Assembly (NCBI GenBank): GCA_963734025.1
Contig: CAVTFR010000009.1
Coordinates: 62,001 to 126,000, forward strand
Direction: 5' to 3'
Length of the DNA stretch: 64,000 nt
DNA from: JACVRW01 sp963734025
GTDB taxonomy: Bacteria; Actinomycetota; Thermoleophilia; Solirubrobacterales; Thermoleophilaceae
Position 1 is the stretch's first letter, and every line of letters starts with the position of its first letter. Both the position numbers and the translations under genes were made by a program. Positions 36,263-43,774 of this stretch are shown one piece after another. A model generated the notes under the pieces. That model searched no databases. It was not told where the DNA came from and saw only the letters and a program-made list of their open reading frames with translations.

Positions 36263-36291
36263 ACATTTGTCAACTCCTGGTTGACAAATGT
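36263..36291 (-). promoter_or_regulatory. 11-bp perfect inverted repeat upstream of the acyl-CoA ligase, candidate operator
   Basis: ACATTTGTCAA and its exact complement flank a 7-bp spacer. The patch is far more AT-rich than the surrounding sequence, and each arm contains TTGACA read outward. It lies 57-85 nt upstream of the ligase start, matching a TetR- or GntR-type operator overlapping a -35 box. It is also just beyond the end of nuoN on the same strand, so a terminator hairpin for nuo is the alternative, though no T-tract follows. Confidence 0.5.
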
Positions 36292-36313
36292 GCGGCTCGC
36301 TTCCGGGAGCTCT

Positions 36314-37853
36314 CTAGCGGAGCTGCGACAGGGCCGTGCCCACGTCGCGCGCCGCGTCGAACAGCGGGTCGGGCCAGAGGCCGAACAGCAAAGTCAGCAG
36401 CGCACACACGATCGCAACCGCCGCCACCTCGGGCTGGGCGCGGGTGTCCGCCTCGGGCGACCAGCCCGATACCGGCTTGACGCGCCGCGGCGGGACCGAG
36501 GGCAGCTCGATCTCGTAGCGGCCCATCCACATGGCGGCGATCACGCGCAGGTAGTAGGCGAGCGACAGGATCGAGCCGATCACGATGGCGATGCCGAGCC
36601 AGGTGTAGTCGCCGTCGACGCTCGCGTCGATCAGGAAGAACTTGCCGATGAAGCCGCCGGTCGCGGGGAAGCCGGCGAGCGAGAGCATCGCGATCGTCAT
36701 CGGCCAGGCGAGCCACGGGTTGCTCTGGCCGAGGTTCTCGAACGAAGCCAGGTCGTCACCGTACTCGGATACGCGCTCACGCGCCACCACGACCGCGAAC
36801 GCCGCCACGTTCATCAGCAGGTAGACGGCCAGGTAGAAGACGGTCGCCTGCAGCGCCGAGGTTCGTGCCGACGACGACGCCCGCGAGCAGGTAGCCGGCC
36901 TGCGCGATGCTCGACCAGGCGAGCATGCGCTTGAGCGAGCGCTGCGCGATCGCACCGACGTTGCCGACCACGATCGTGATGGCCGCCAGAACGGCGAGCG
37001 CCGGCGCCCACTCGAGCTGGGCGAGCCCGAGCGCGCCGCCGAAGAGCCGCAGCAGGATCCCGAACGCCGCCGCCTTGGTCGCCACTGCCATGAAGGTCGT
37101 GATCGGCGTGGGGGCGCCCTGGTACACATCCGGCGTCCACTGGTGGAAGGGCGCCACGGAGGCCTTGAAGGCGAGCCCGGTGATCGTCAGCGCGATGCCG
37201 CTCAGGAGCAGCGGGTCGGTTGCCGACAGCTCGTCGCCGCCGAGTGCGGAGGAGATCCCGTCGAACTGCATCGAGCCGGCCGCGCCGTAGATGAGCGCGA
37301 GCCCGTACAGGAGCGTCGCCGAGCCGACCGACCCGATCACGAGGTACTTGAGGCCCGACTCGAGCGATTCGCGCTTGAAGAGCTCAGTCGCGCACAGCAC
37401 GTAGAGCGGGATCGAGAGCACCTCGATGCCTATGAAGAGCGTGATCAGGTTCTCGGCCCCGGCCAGCACCACCATGCCCGTGATCGAGCCGAGCAGCAGC
37501 GCGTAGTACTCGCCCTGGCCGGCCGTGCGCGGCGCGTGCGCACGCAGCGAGAGCAGGATCGTCACGAGCCCCGCCGCGTAGAAGAGCATCGAGAGGCCGA
37601 GCGTCAGCGTGTCCATCGCGAGCGCGCCCTCGATGATCGGATCGCGGTCACCCGGGTCCCAGATCCAGATCGTGAGCCCGACGGCGATCAGGATCGTCGC
37701 GGCGGTGAGCCCCGGCACCAGGGAGCGCCGCACGAACTGCGAGCGGAACAGGCCGACCATCATCACGACAACGCAGCCGCCTACGAGCGCCAGCAGCGGC
37801 GACAGCAGCTTGTAGTCGATCTCCGGCGCCTGGACCTGCGCGAGCAGGCTCAC
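36314..37853 (-). CDS. nuoN: NADH-quinone oxidoreductase subunit N (frame break near 36855-36866)
   Basis: A proton-pumping antiporter-like subunit of complex I with about 14 helices. The first frame covers residues 1 to about 330 (DYKLLSPLLALVGGCVVVM ... FHQWTPDVYQGAPTPITTFM ... MLAWSSIAQAGYLLAGVVVGTN). From there a second frame continues as LQATVFYLAVYLLMNVAAFA ... LSLAGFPATGGFIGKFFLID to the stop at 36314. The 1540-nt span is one base over a multiple of three, so a single inserted base explains it; the corrected protein would be about 512 aa. Since the other 13 nuo genes are intact, an assembly error is the likeliest cause. It overlaps nuoM by 4 nt. Confidence 0.85.
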
Positions 37854-39349
37854 TTGACCACCGAAGCCTCGGTCTGCCCGGTCAGCGCCTTGGCCGCCTG
37901 GATCGACTCGACGGTGGAGCGCTCGGTGCGCTCGACGACGAAGTTCGGGTAGACCCCGAGCGCCACGATCACCGCGACGAGCGGCGCGATCGCGGCGAAG
38001 TTGATGCCGTCGATCTCACGCGATTGCACGCTCGGGCCAGGCCGGTTGTGCATCGTGCGCTGGAAGACACGGATCATGTAGACCGCCGCCAGCACGACGC
38101 CGATGCTCGCGATCAGGCCGTAGACGAGCTTGTCCTCGAACGCGCCGAACAGGACGAGAATCTCCCCGACGAAATTGGCCGACCCCGGCATGGCGAGGGT
38201 CGCGAAGGTCGTGATCAGGAAGAGCGCGGCGAGCACGGGGGCCCTGAAGGCCATCCCGCCGAGCTGCTCGACGGATTGGCTGCCGCCGGCGCGCGCCGCG
38301 ATCACGCCGATGATCAGGAACAGCGGCACCACGACCAGGCCGTGGTTCAGCATCTGGAGGACGGCGCCCTGGGCGCCCTTGTCCTCGAGCGCGAAGATCC
38401 CCAGCGTGATGAAGCCGAGCTGGGCGATCGAGGAGTAGGCGACGACCAGCCGCACGTTGTCCTGCGAGAAGGCCAGGATGGAGCCGTACAGGATCGAGAA
38501 GACCGCCACGATGATGAAGAGCTCCTGCCAGTGCTGGGAGCCCTCCGGCATCACCGGCAGCACGATCCGGAGGAAGCCGTAGACGCCCACCTTCGAGAGC
38601 ACGGCGGAGAGCAGCGCCAGCACCGGGATCGAGGTCGAGCGGTAGGTCTCGGGCACCCAGCCGTGGAGCGGGAAGAGCGGCGCCTTGACGAAGAAGGCGA
38701 GCGCGAACAGCAGCACGATCCAGTGCTGTGAGCCCTCCGGGATAGAGCGCTCCTCGAGCACGGCCAGCGAGAACGAGATCTCGCCGCCGTCCGGCGTGGC
38801 GAGCACGCCGAGCGCGATCGCCGCGCCGAGCATGAGCAGCGAGCCGACGAGCGTGTAGATCACGAACTTCGTCGTGGCGCGCACGCGGTCGCCGGTGCCC
38901 CAGCCGCCGATCAGGAAGTAGAACGGCACGAGCATCAGGTCGAAGAAGACGATGAAGAGCGCGAGGTCCTGGGCCAGGAAGGCGCCCAGCACGGCGGTCT
39001 CGGCGAGCGCCAGCCAGAAGTAGAAGAGGCGCTCGCGCTCGTGCTCGCGGAAGGCGGCGACGAGCGTGCAGGGTACCCAGGCGAGCGCTGTCAGCACGAC
39101 CATGAACAGGTTGAGGCCGTCGATCCCGAGCTGATAGCGGATGCCGAGCTCGGGGATCCACTCGTCGTCGGTCACGTATTGGAGGCCGTCGGCGCCGGAG
39201 TCGAAGTCGGCGAGCAGCACGATCGCGTAGGCAAGTACCGCAACCGTCCCGGCAAGCGCCGCCCAGCGTGCCATCCCGCGCGGCAGCACGGCCCCGACGA
39301 TGCCGGCGAAGAGCGGCAGGAAGAGGATGATCGACAGGTGGATCGTCAC
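37850..39349 (-). CDS. nuoM: NADH-quinone oxidoreductase subunit M
   Basis: 499 residues, about 14 transmembrane helices. Family landmarks: RYQLGIDGLNLFMVVLTA, the loop-helix Glu in WLALAETAVLGAFLAQDLAL, the discontinuous helix region KAPLFPLHGWVPETYRSTSI and VAYSSIAQLGFI. It is one of three antiporter-like proton-translocating subunits in the membrane arm of complex I. It overlaps both nuoL and nuoN by 4 nt. Confidence 0.95.
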   Translation of the reverse strand: MTIHLSIILFLPLFAGIVGAVLPRGMARWAALAGTVAVLAYAIVLLADFDSGADGLQYVTDDEWIPELGIRYQLGIDGLNLFMVVLTALAWVPCTLVAAFREHERERLFYFWLALAETAVLGAFLAQDLALFIVFFDLMLVPFYFLIGGWGTGDRVRATTKFVIYTLVGSLLMLGAAIALGVLATPDGGEISFSLAVLEERSIPEGSQHWIVLLFALAFFVKAPLFPLHGWVPETYRSTSIPVLALLSAVLSKVGVYGFLRIVLPVMPEGSQHWQELFIIVAVFSILYGSILAFSQDNVRLVVAYSSIAQLGFITLGIFALEDKGAQGAVLQMLNHGLVVVPLFLIIGVIAARAGGSQSVEQLGGMAFRAPVLAALFLITTFATLAMPGSANFVGEILVLFGAFEDKLVYGLIASIGVVLAAVYMIRVFQRTMHNRPGPSVQSREIDGINFAAIAPLVAVIVALGVYPNFVVERTERSTVESIQAAKALTGQTEASVVK

Positions 39350-41355
39350 GAGCTCGCGATGAGGAAGTAGAGGAGCAGGGCGGCGGCGCCGAACAGCAGC
39401 AGCAATGCGTAGGCGCGCAGGAAGCCGGTCTGGATCGCGCGGGCGAAGAGCGTCCCGGCGCGGACGATGCCCGTCGTGCCGCCGACGATGAATCCCTGCA
39501 CGAAGTCGGCTTCGATGACCCGGCGCCCGAACCCGCCGAGCGTGGCGGCGGGGCGCACGAAGACGGCGTCATAGAGCTCGTCGAAGTACCACTTGTGCTC
39601 GAGGAAGTCGTGCAGCCGCCGGTAGCGGTCGCGTAGCTCGAGCGTCACGCCGCGGCGGCGCACATAGAACGTGTAAGCGACGAAGATGCCGGCTATCGAG
39701 ATGATGCCGCCAGCCGCCAGCCCGACCCACTCGGCGCCGACGCTCGGATGGTCCTCCGCGTAGGTCGACGACTCGAAGGTGGGTTCGAGGAAGTGCTCGA
39801 GCGTGTCGGTCACGCCCGGGATGCCGACCACGCCGGCTACGAGGGCCAGCACGGCGAGTGGGGCCATCGCGACCTTCATGGCCCAGGAGCGCTCGGCGAC
39901 GACGTGCTCAGGGCCGGGGAAGCCGACGTCCGTGTCCTCCGCCTCACCCGTCATCGGGTTCATCGGCTCGCCGTGCGCGAGGTGGCCCTCCTCGAGCTGC
40001 CGCGCCTCCGGCACCGGCTCGCCGCCGAAGACCCGGAAGACCATCCGGAAGGCGTAGAAGGCGGTCAGCGCCGCTCCGAGGTAGCCGGCGATCCCAAGCA
40101 CGACGAAGCCGCCGCCTCGGTTGAGGGTGTAGGCGAGGATCTCGTCCTTCGAGAACCAGCCCGCAGTCAGTGGGAAGCCCGCCAGCGCGAGCGCGCCGAT
40201 CGTGAAGGTGACGAACGTGAACGGCATCGCCCTGCGGAAGCCGCCCATCCGGTCCATGTTCTGGATGCCCGCCATCGCTCCGATCACCGAGCCGGCGCCC
40301 ATGAACAGCAGCGCCTTGAAAAAGGCGTGCGTCATCAGGTGGAAGAGCCCCGCGCCGTAGGCGGCCGCCGACACGCCCAGGACCATGTAGCCGATCTGCG
40401 ACATCGTCGAGTAGGCGATCACCCGCTTGAGATCGGTCTGGACGAGCGCGACCGTCGCCGCGAACACGAGCGTGGCGGTGCCGATCACGGCGCCGATGTC
40501 CGCGGCCGTCGGCGCCAGGTCGAAGAGCGGGAAGCAGCGCGCGATCAGGTAGACGCCCGCGGTGACCATCGTGGCCGCGTGGATCAGGGCGGAGACCGGG
40601 GTCGGGCCCTCCATGGCGTCCGGGAGCCAGGTGTGGAGCGGCAGCTGAGCGGACTTGGCGAACGCGCCGACCAGGATGAAGATGCAGGCCCAGACGATCG
40701 CCGGGTCGTTTGTCGAGAAGACCTCCGGCGCGCGCTCGAACACGCCGAGGTAGTCGAGCTGACCGGTGTAGTCGAGCAACAGGAAGGCGGCGATCACGAG
40801 CCCGACGTCGCCGATCACGTTCATCACGAACGCCTTGATGCCCGCGTAGGTCGCGGTGCCGCGCCGGTACCAGAACGAGATCAAGAGGTAGGAGGCCGCG
40901 CCGACGAACGCCCAGCCGATGATCAGGAGCACGAAGTTCGCCGCCAGGACCAGCAGCAGCATCGAGAAGACGAAGTAGTTGAGGTAGGCGAAGAAGCGCG
41001 TGTAGCCGTGATCGCCGCTCATGTAGGCGACCGAGTAGACGTGGATCAGGAACGAGACGCCCGAGACCACGAGGCACATGAAGACCGAGAGCGGGTCGAT
41101 CAGGATCGAGACGTCGACGTTGAAGTCGACCGTCGCGGCGTAGGTCCAGGCGCTGTCGACGAGGTGGCGCTCCTCGGCGGGCAGGTCCTGCATCTCGATG
41201 AGCGCGAGGATCGACGCGACGAACGAGCCGAGGATGGCCGCGCTCCCGACAAGCCCCGGCAGCCGGCCCGGCAGGACCCGCCAGCCGAGCGAGATCACGA
41301 GCATTCCGGCGAGCGGGAACGCGAGGACGAGCCAGCCGTACGAGGTGGCGCTCAC
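39346..41355 (-). CDS. nuoL: NADH-quinone oxidoreductase subunit L
   Basis: 669 residues. DPLSVFMCLVVSGVSFLIHVYSVAYM and FFAYLNYFVFSMLLLVLA in the N-terminal third, then KSAQLPLHTWLPDAMEGPTPVSALIHAATMV (discontinuous helix) and RVIAYSTMSQIGYMVLGV mark it as NuoL. The C-terminal part holds the long lateral helix and a final transmembrane anchor. A charged insertion (ARQLEEGHLAHGEPMNPMTGE and following) lies before the last helices. It is the distal proton pump of complex I. It overlaps nuoK and nuoM by 4 nt. Confidence 0.95.
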   Translation of the reverse strand: MSATSYGWLVLAFPLAGMLVISLGWRVLPGRLPGLVGSAAILGSFVASILALIEMQDLPAEERHLVDSAWTYAATVDFNVDVSILIDPLSVFMCLVVSGVSFLIHVYSVAYMSGDHGYTRFFAYLNYFVFSMLLLVLAANFVLLIIGWAFVGAASYLLISFWYRRGTATYAGIKAFVMNVIGDVGLVIAAFLLLDYTGQLDYLGVFERAPEVFSTNDPAIVWACIFILVGAFAKSAQLPLHTWLPDAMEGPTPVSALIHAATMVTAGVYLIARCFPLFDLAPTAADIGAVIGTATLVFAATVALVQTDLKRVIAYSTMSQIGYMVLGVSAAAYGAGLFHLMTHAFFKALLFMGAGSVIGAMAGIQNMDRMGGFRRAMPFTFVTFTIGALALAGFPLTAGWFSKDEILAYTLNRGGGFVVLGIAGYLGAALTAFYAFRMVFRVFGGEPVPEARQLEEGHLAHGEPMNPMTGEAEDTDVGFPGPEHVVAERSWAMKVAMAPLAVLALVAGVVGIPGVTDTLEHFLEPTFESSTYAEDHPSVGAEWVGLAAGGIISIAGIFVAYTFYVRRRGVTLELRDRYRRLHDFLEHKWYFDELYDAVFVRPAATLGGFGRRVIEADFVQGFIVGGTTGIVRAGTLFARAIQTGFLRAYALLLLFGAAALLLYFLIASS

Positions 41356-41651
41356 CCGCGCAGCTCCGACATCTCGTCGACGTCGATAGGCAGGCGGTTG
41401 CGGTACATCGCGACGATGATCCCGAGGCCGATGACGACCTCACACGCGGCGATCACCATCACGATCAGGGCGAAGACCTGGCCGGCCTCGTTGCCGTGCA
41501 TGCGCGAGAAGGCGACCAGCGCCAGGTTGCCGGCGTTCAGCATCAGCTCGAGGCACAGGAGCACCACCAGCGGGTTGCGCCGGGTGAGCACGCCCGCTGC
41601 GCCGATCACGAAGATGAAGGCCGAGAGGACGAGGAACCAGATGACGTCCAC
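41352..41651 (-). CDS. nuoK: NADH-quinone oxidoreductase subunit K
   Basis: 99 residues and three helices. The typical core is GVLTRRNPLVVLLCLELMLNAGNLALVAFS, including the membrane Glu in CLELMLNA needed for proton coupling, then VIVMVIAACEVVIGLGIIVAMYR with the second Glu. It is adjacent to nuoJ with a 3-nt gap and overlaps nuoL by 4 nt, the usual J-K-L-M-N order. Confidence 0.95.
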   Translation of the reverse strand: MDVIWFLVLSAFIFVIGAAGVLTRRNPLVVLLCLELMLNAGNLALVAFSRMHGNEAGQVFALIVMVIAACEVVIGLGIIVAMYRNRLPIDVDEMSELRG

Positions 41652-41654
41652 GGC

Positions 41655-42245
41655 TTAGACCCGCACCTCGAGAGTCTCGGTCTCGGTGGGGCCGCGGTCA
41701 CGCGGCGGTCCCACGGCGGGCCCCTCCTCCTCGAGGCCGCGCCGCCGGCGCGCGAGCACGATCGCCCCGACGGCGGCGATCAGCAGCAGGAACGAGGCGG
41801 CCTCGAAGGCCACGAGGAAGCGCGTCAGGAGGAGCTCGCCGATACCGGCGGGGCTGCCGAACCCAGGCCCGATGTCGGCGCCGCGCGAGTCGAGCGCCTC
41901 GAGCCCGCTGGCGATGAAGGCGATGCAGAGCTCCACGCCGAGCGCAACGGCGAACAGAGGCCCGAGCGTTCGCAGGGCGCCGTGCTCGGGGCCGAGCGGC
42001 TCGTCGGCGCCGCCGATGTAGGCGACGACGAACAGGTACAGGACCATCACGGCGCCCGCGTAGACGACCACCTGCGCCGCGGCGAGGAACTCGGCGTTCA
42101 GGAGCAGGAACAACACCGCCAGCGCGATCAGATGCGCCACGAGCGAGAGCACCGAGTAGAACGGGTTGCGCAGCATGACCACGCCGAGCGCGCCCGCAAG
42201 CGCGCCCGCCCCGGCGATGAAGAACAGGACCTGCTCGAACCACAT
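41655..42245 (-). CDS. nuoJ: NADH-quinone oxidoreductase subunit J
   Basis: 196 residues with five hydrophobic segments. GALGVVMLRNPFYSVLSLVAHLIALAVLFLLLNAEFLAAAQVVVYAGAVMVLYLFVV is the conserved NuoJ block; its third helix carries the pi-bulge region involved in coupling. The C-terminal tail is charged (RRRRGLEEEGPAVGPPRDRG). It lies 9 nt after nuoI. Confidence 0.95.
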   Translation of the reverse strand: MWFEQVLFFIAGAGALAGALGVVMLRNPFYSVLSLVAHLIALAVLFLLLNAEFLAAAQVVVYAGAVMVLYLFVVAYIGGADEPLGPEHGALRTLGPLFAVALGVELCIAFIASGLEALDSRGADIGPGFGSPAGIGELLLTRFLVAFEAASFLLLIAAVGAIVLARRRRGLEEEGPAVGPPRDRGPTETETLEVRV

Positions 42246-42254
42246 GGGCGGCGC

Positions 42255-42788
42255 CTATTCGCCCTCTCGGCGCAGCGGAGTGTGCTCGGGCGGATCGGCG
42301 AGCAGCATCTCCTTCGTGAAGATCAGGTCCGAGCGGCTGTAGTCGGCGAGCTCGTAGTCGTTGCCCATGGTGATCGCGTCGAACGGGCACGCGACCTCGC
42401 AGTAGCCGCAGAAGATGCAGCGCGCCATGTTGATCTCGTAGACCGCCGCGTAGCGCTCGCCCGCCGATACCTGCTCCTCGGGCGTGTTCTCTGCCGCGAC
42501 GACGCGGATGCACTTGGCCGGGCAGGCCGCCGCGCACAGCGAGCAGCCGACGCACTTCTCGAGACCGGTGTCCTCGAAGCGGTGCAGCTTATGGCGGCCT
42601 CGGAAGCGCGGGTAGACGGGCGTCTTCTGCTCGGGGTACTCGATCGTCACGGGCCCCTCGACGACGCGCCCGAAGGTCGTCTTCAGCCCGCGCAGGGTCT
42701 CGCCGAAGACGCGATACACCGCGCCGACGCCGCCGGGCTCAGGGCCGCGCTTGACCGGCTTGGCCGCGCTCTTCCAATCTGCAGGCAT
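42255..42788 (-). CDS. nuoI: NADH-quinone oxidoreductase subunit I
   Basis: 177 residues. Two [4Fe-4S] motifs: EKCVGCSLCAAACPAKCI and ARCIFCGYCEVACPFDAI, ligating clusters N6a and N6b in the peripheral arm. YPRFRGRHKLHRF is the conserved segment before the first cluster. The ATG shares one base with the nuoH stop. The protein passes electrons from NuoG towards NuoB. Confidence 0.96.
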   Translation of the reverse strand: MPADWKSAAKPVKRGPEPGGVGAVYRVFGETLRGLKTTFGRVVEGPVTIEYPEQKTPVYPRFRGRHKLHRFEDTGLEKCVGCSLCAAACPAKCIRVVAAENTPEEQVSAGERYAAVYEINMARCIFCGYCEVACPFDAITMGNDYELADYSRSDLIFTKEMLLADPPEHTPLRREGE

Positions 42789-43774
42789 CAGGTCACCACC
42801 AGAACGATTGCCGTTACCAGGACGTTGAGGGTCGCCAGCGGCAGCAGCACCTTCCAGCCAAACGACATCAGCTGGTCGTAGCGCAGGCGCGGCAGCGACG
42901 CGCGGATCCAGATGAAGAAGAAGGTGCCGGCCAGGATCTTGATCAGCATCCAGAGCGGCGCGAGCGCGATCGGGCCGGGCCCGTGCCAGCCGCCGAGGAA
43001 ACAGGTGGCCGCGATCGCGGAGATCACGAGGATCTCCATGTACTCGGCCATGAAGAAAGAGCCGAAGCGCATGCCGCCGAACTCGGTGTTGTAGCCGCCG
43101 ACGATCTCGGCGTCGCCCTCCGGCAGGTCGAACGGCGCGCGTGCGGTCTCGGCGAAGCCGGCGACCATGAAGATGCAGAAGCCGACGAACTGGGGCAGGA
43201 TGAACCAGATCCCGTCCTGGGCGTCGACGATGTCGACGAGCGACATCGAGCCGGCCGTCATCACGACGCCGAGCAGCGACAGGCCGAGCGCGACCTCGTA
43301 GGAGATCAGCTGCGCCGCGGCGCGCATCGCACCGAGGAACGAGTACTTCGAGCCCGACGACCAGCCGCCGAGCATCGTCCCGTAGAACGCGAGCGAGCCG
43401 AACGCGAAGAAGTAGAGGACGCCGATCGAGACGTCCATGCCGTACAGGCCCCAGTCGCCGCCCCACGCGCCGACCGGGCCGAACGGGATGATCGCCATCG
43501 TCGCAACCGCGGTCACGACCGAGATCACGGGAGCGAGGGCCATCATCCAGGGCACGGCGGTGGAGGGCGTGAAGGCCTCTTTCGAGAGCAGCTTGAGGAC
43601 GTCGGCGGCGGGCTGCAGGACGCCGCGCCAGCCGACGCGGTTCGGGCCGATGCGCGACTGGAAGCGGCCGAGGATCTTGCGCTCGCCGAGCAGCACGATC
43701 GGGACGATCTGCAGGAACACGACGAAGATGAGGATCGACTTCACGATCATCACCCAGATCGCCTCGTCCGGCAT
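42788..43774 (-). CDS. nuoH: NADH-quinone oxidoreductase subunit H
   Basis: 328 residues and eight helices. ERKILGRFQSRIGPNRVG, GVLQPAADVLKLLSKE, FAETARAPFDLPEGDAEIV and EYNTEF-like GGYNTEFGGMRFG are the NuoH hallmarks around the quinone entry channel. ATG 43774 overlaps the nuoG stop by one base. The protein anchors the peripheral arm and forms part of the quinone site. Confidence 0.96.
   Translation of the reverse strand: MPDEAIWVMIVKSILIFVVFLQIVPIVLLGERKILGRFQSRIGPNRVGWRGVLQPAADVLKLLSKEAFTPSTAVPWMMALAPVISVVTAVATMAIIPFGPVGAWGGDWGLYGMDVSIGVLYFFAFGSLAFYGTMLGGWSSGSKYSFLGAMRAAAQLISYEVALGLSLLGVVMTAGSMSLVDIVDAQDGIWFILPQFVGFCIFMVAGFAETARAPFDLPEGDAEIVGGYNTEFGGMRFGSFFMAEYMEILVISAIAATCFLGGWHGPGPIALAPLWMLIKILAGTFFFIWIRASLPRLRYDQLMSFGWKVLLPLATLNVLVTAIVLVVT

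Noticed and set aside
36840..36880. Programmed ribosomal frameshift in nuoN
   Set aside because: No slippery heptamer or downstream pseudoknot seen, and similar breaks occur elsewhere in the window; a technical indel is simpler.
39748..41658. Long plus-strand open frame of over 600 codons opposite nuoL
   Set aside because: Low-complexity E/R/D/H-rich translation, antisense to a clear nuoL; a codon-bias shadow. The same holds for the plus-strand frame at 41496-42881.
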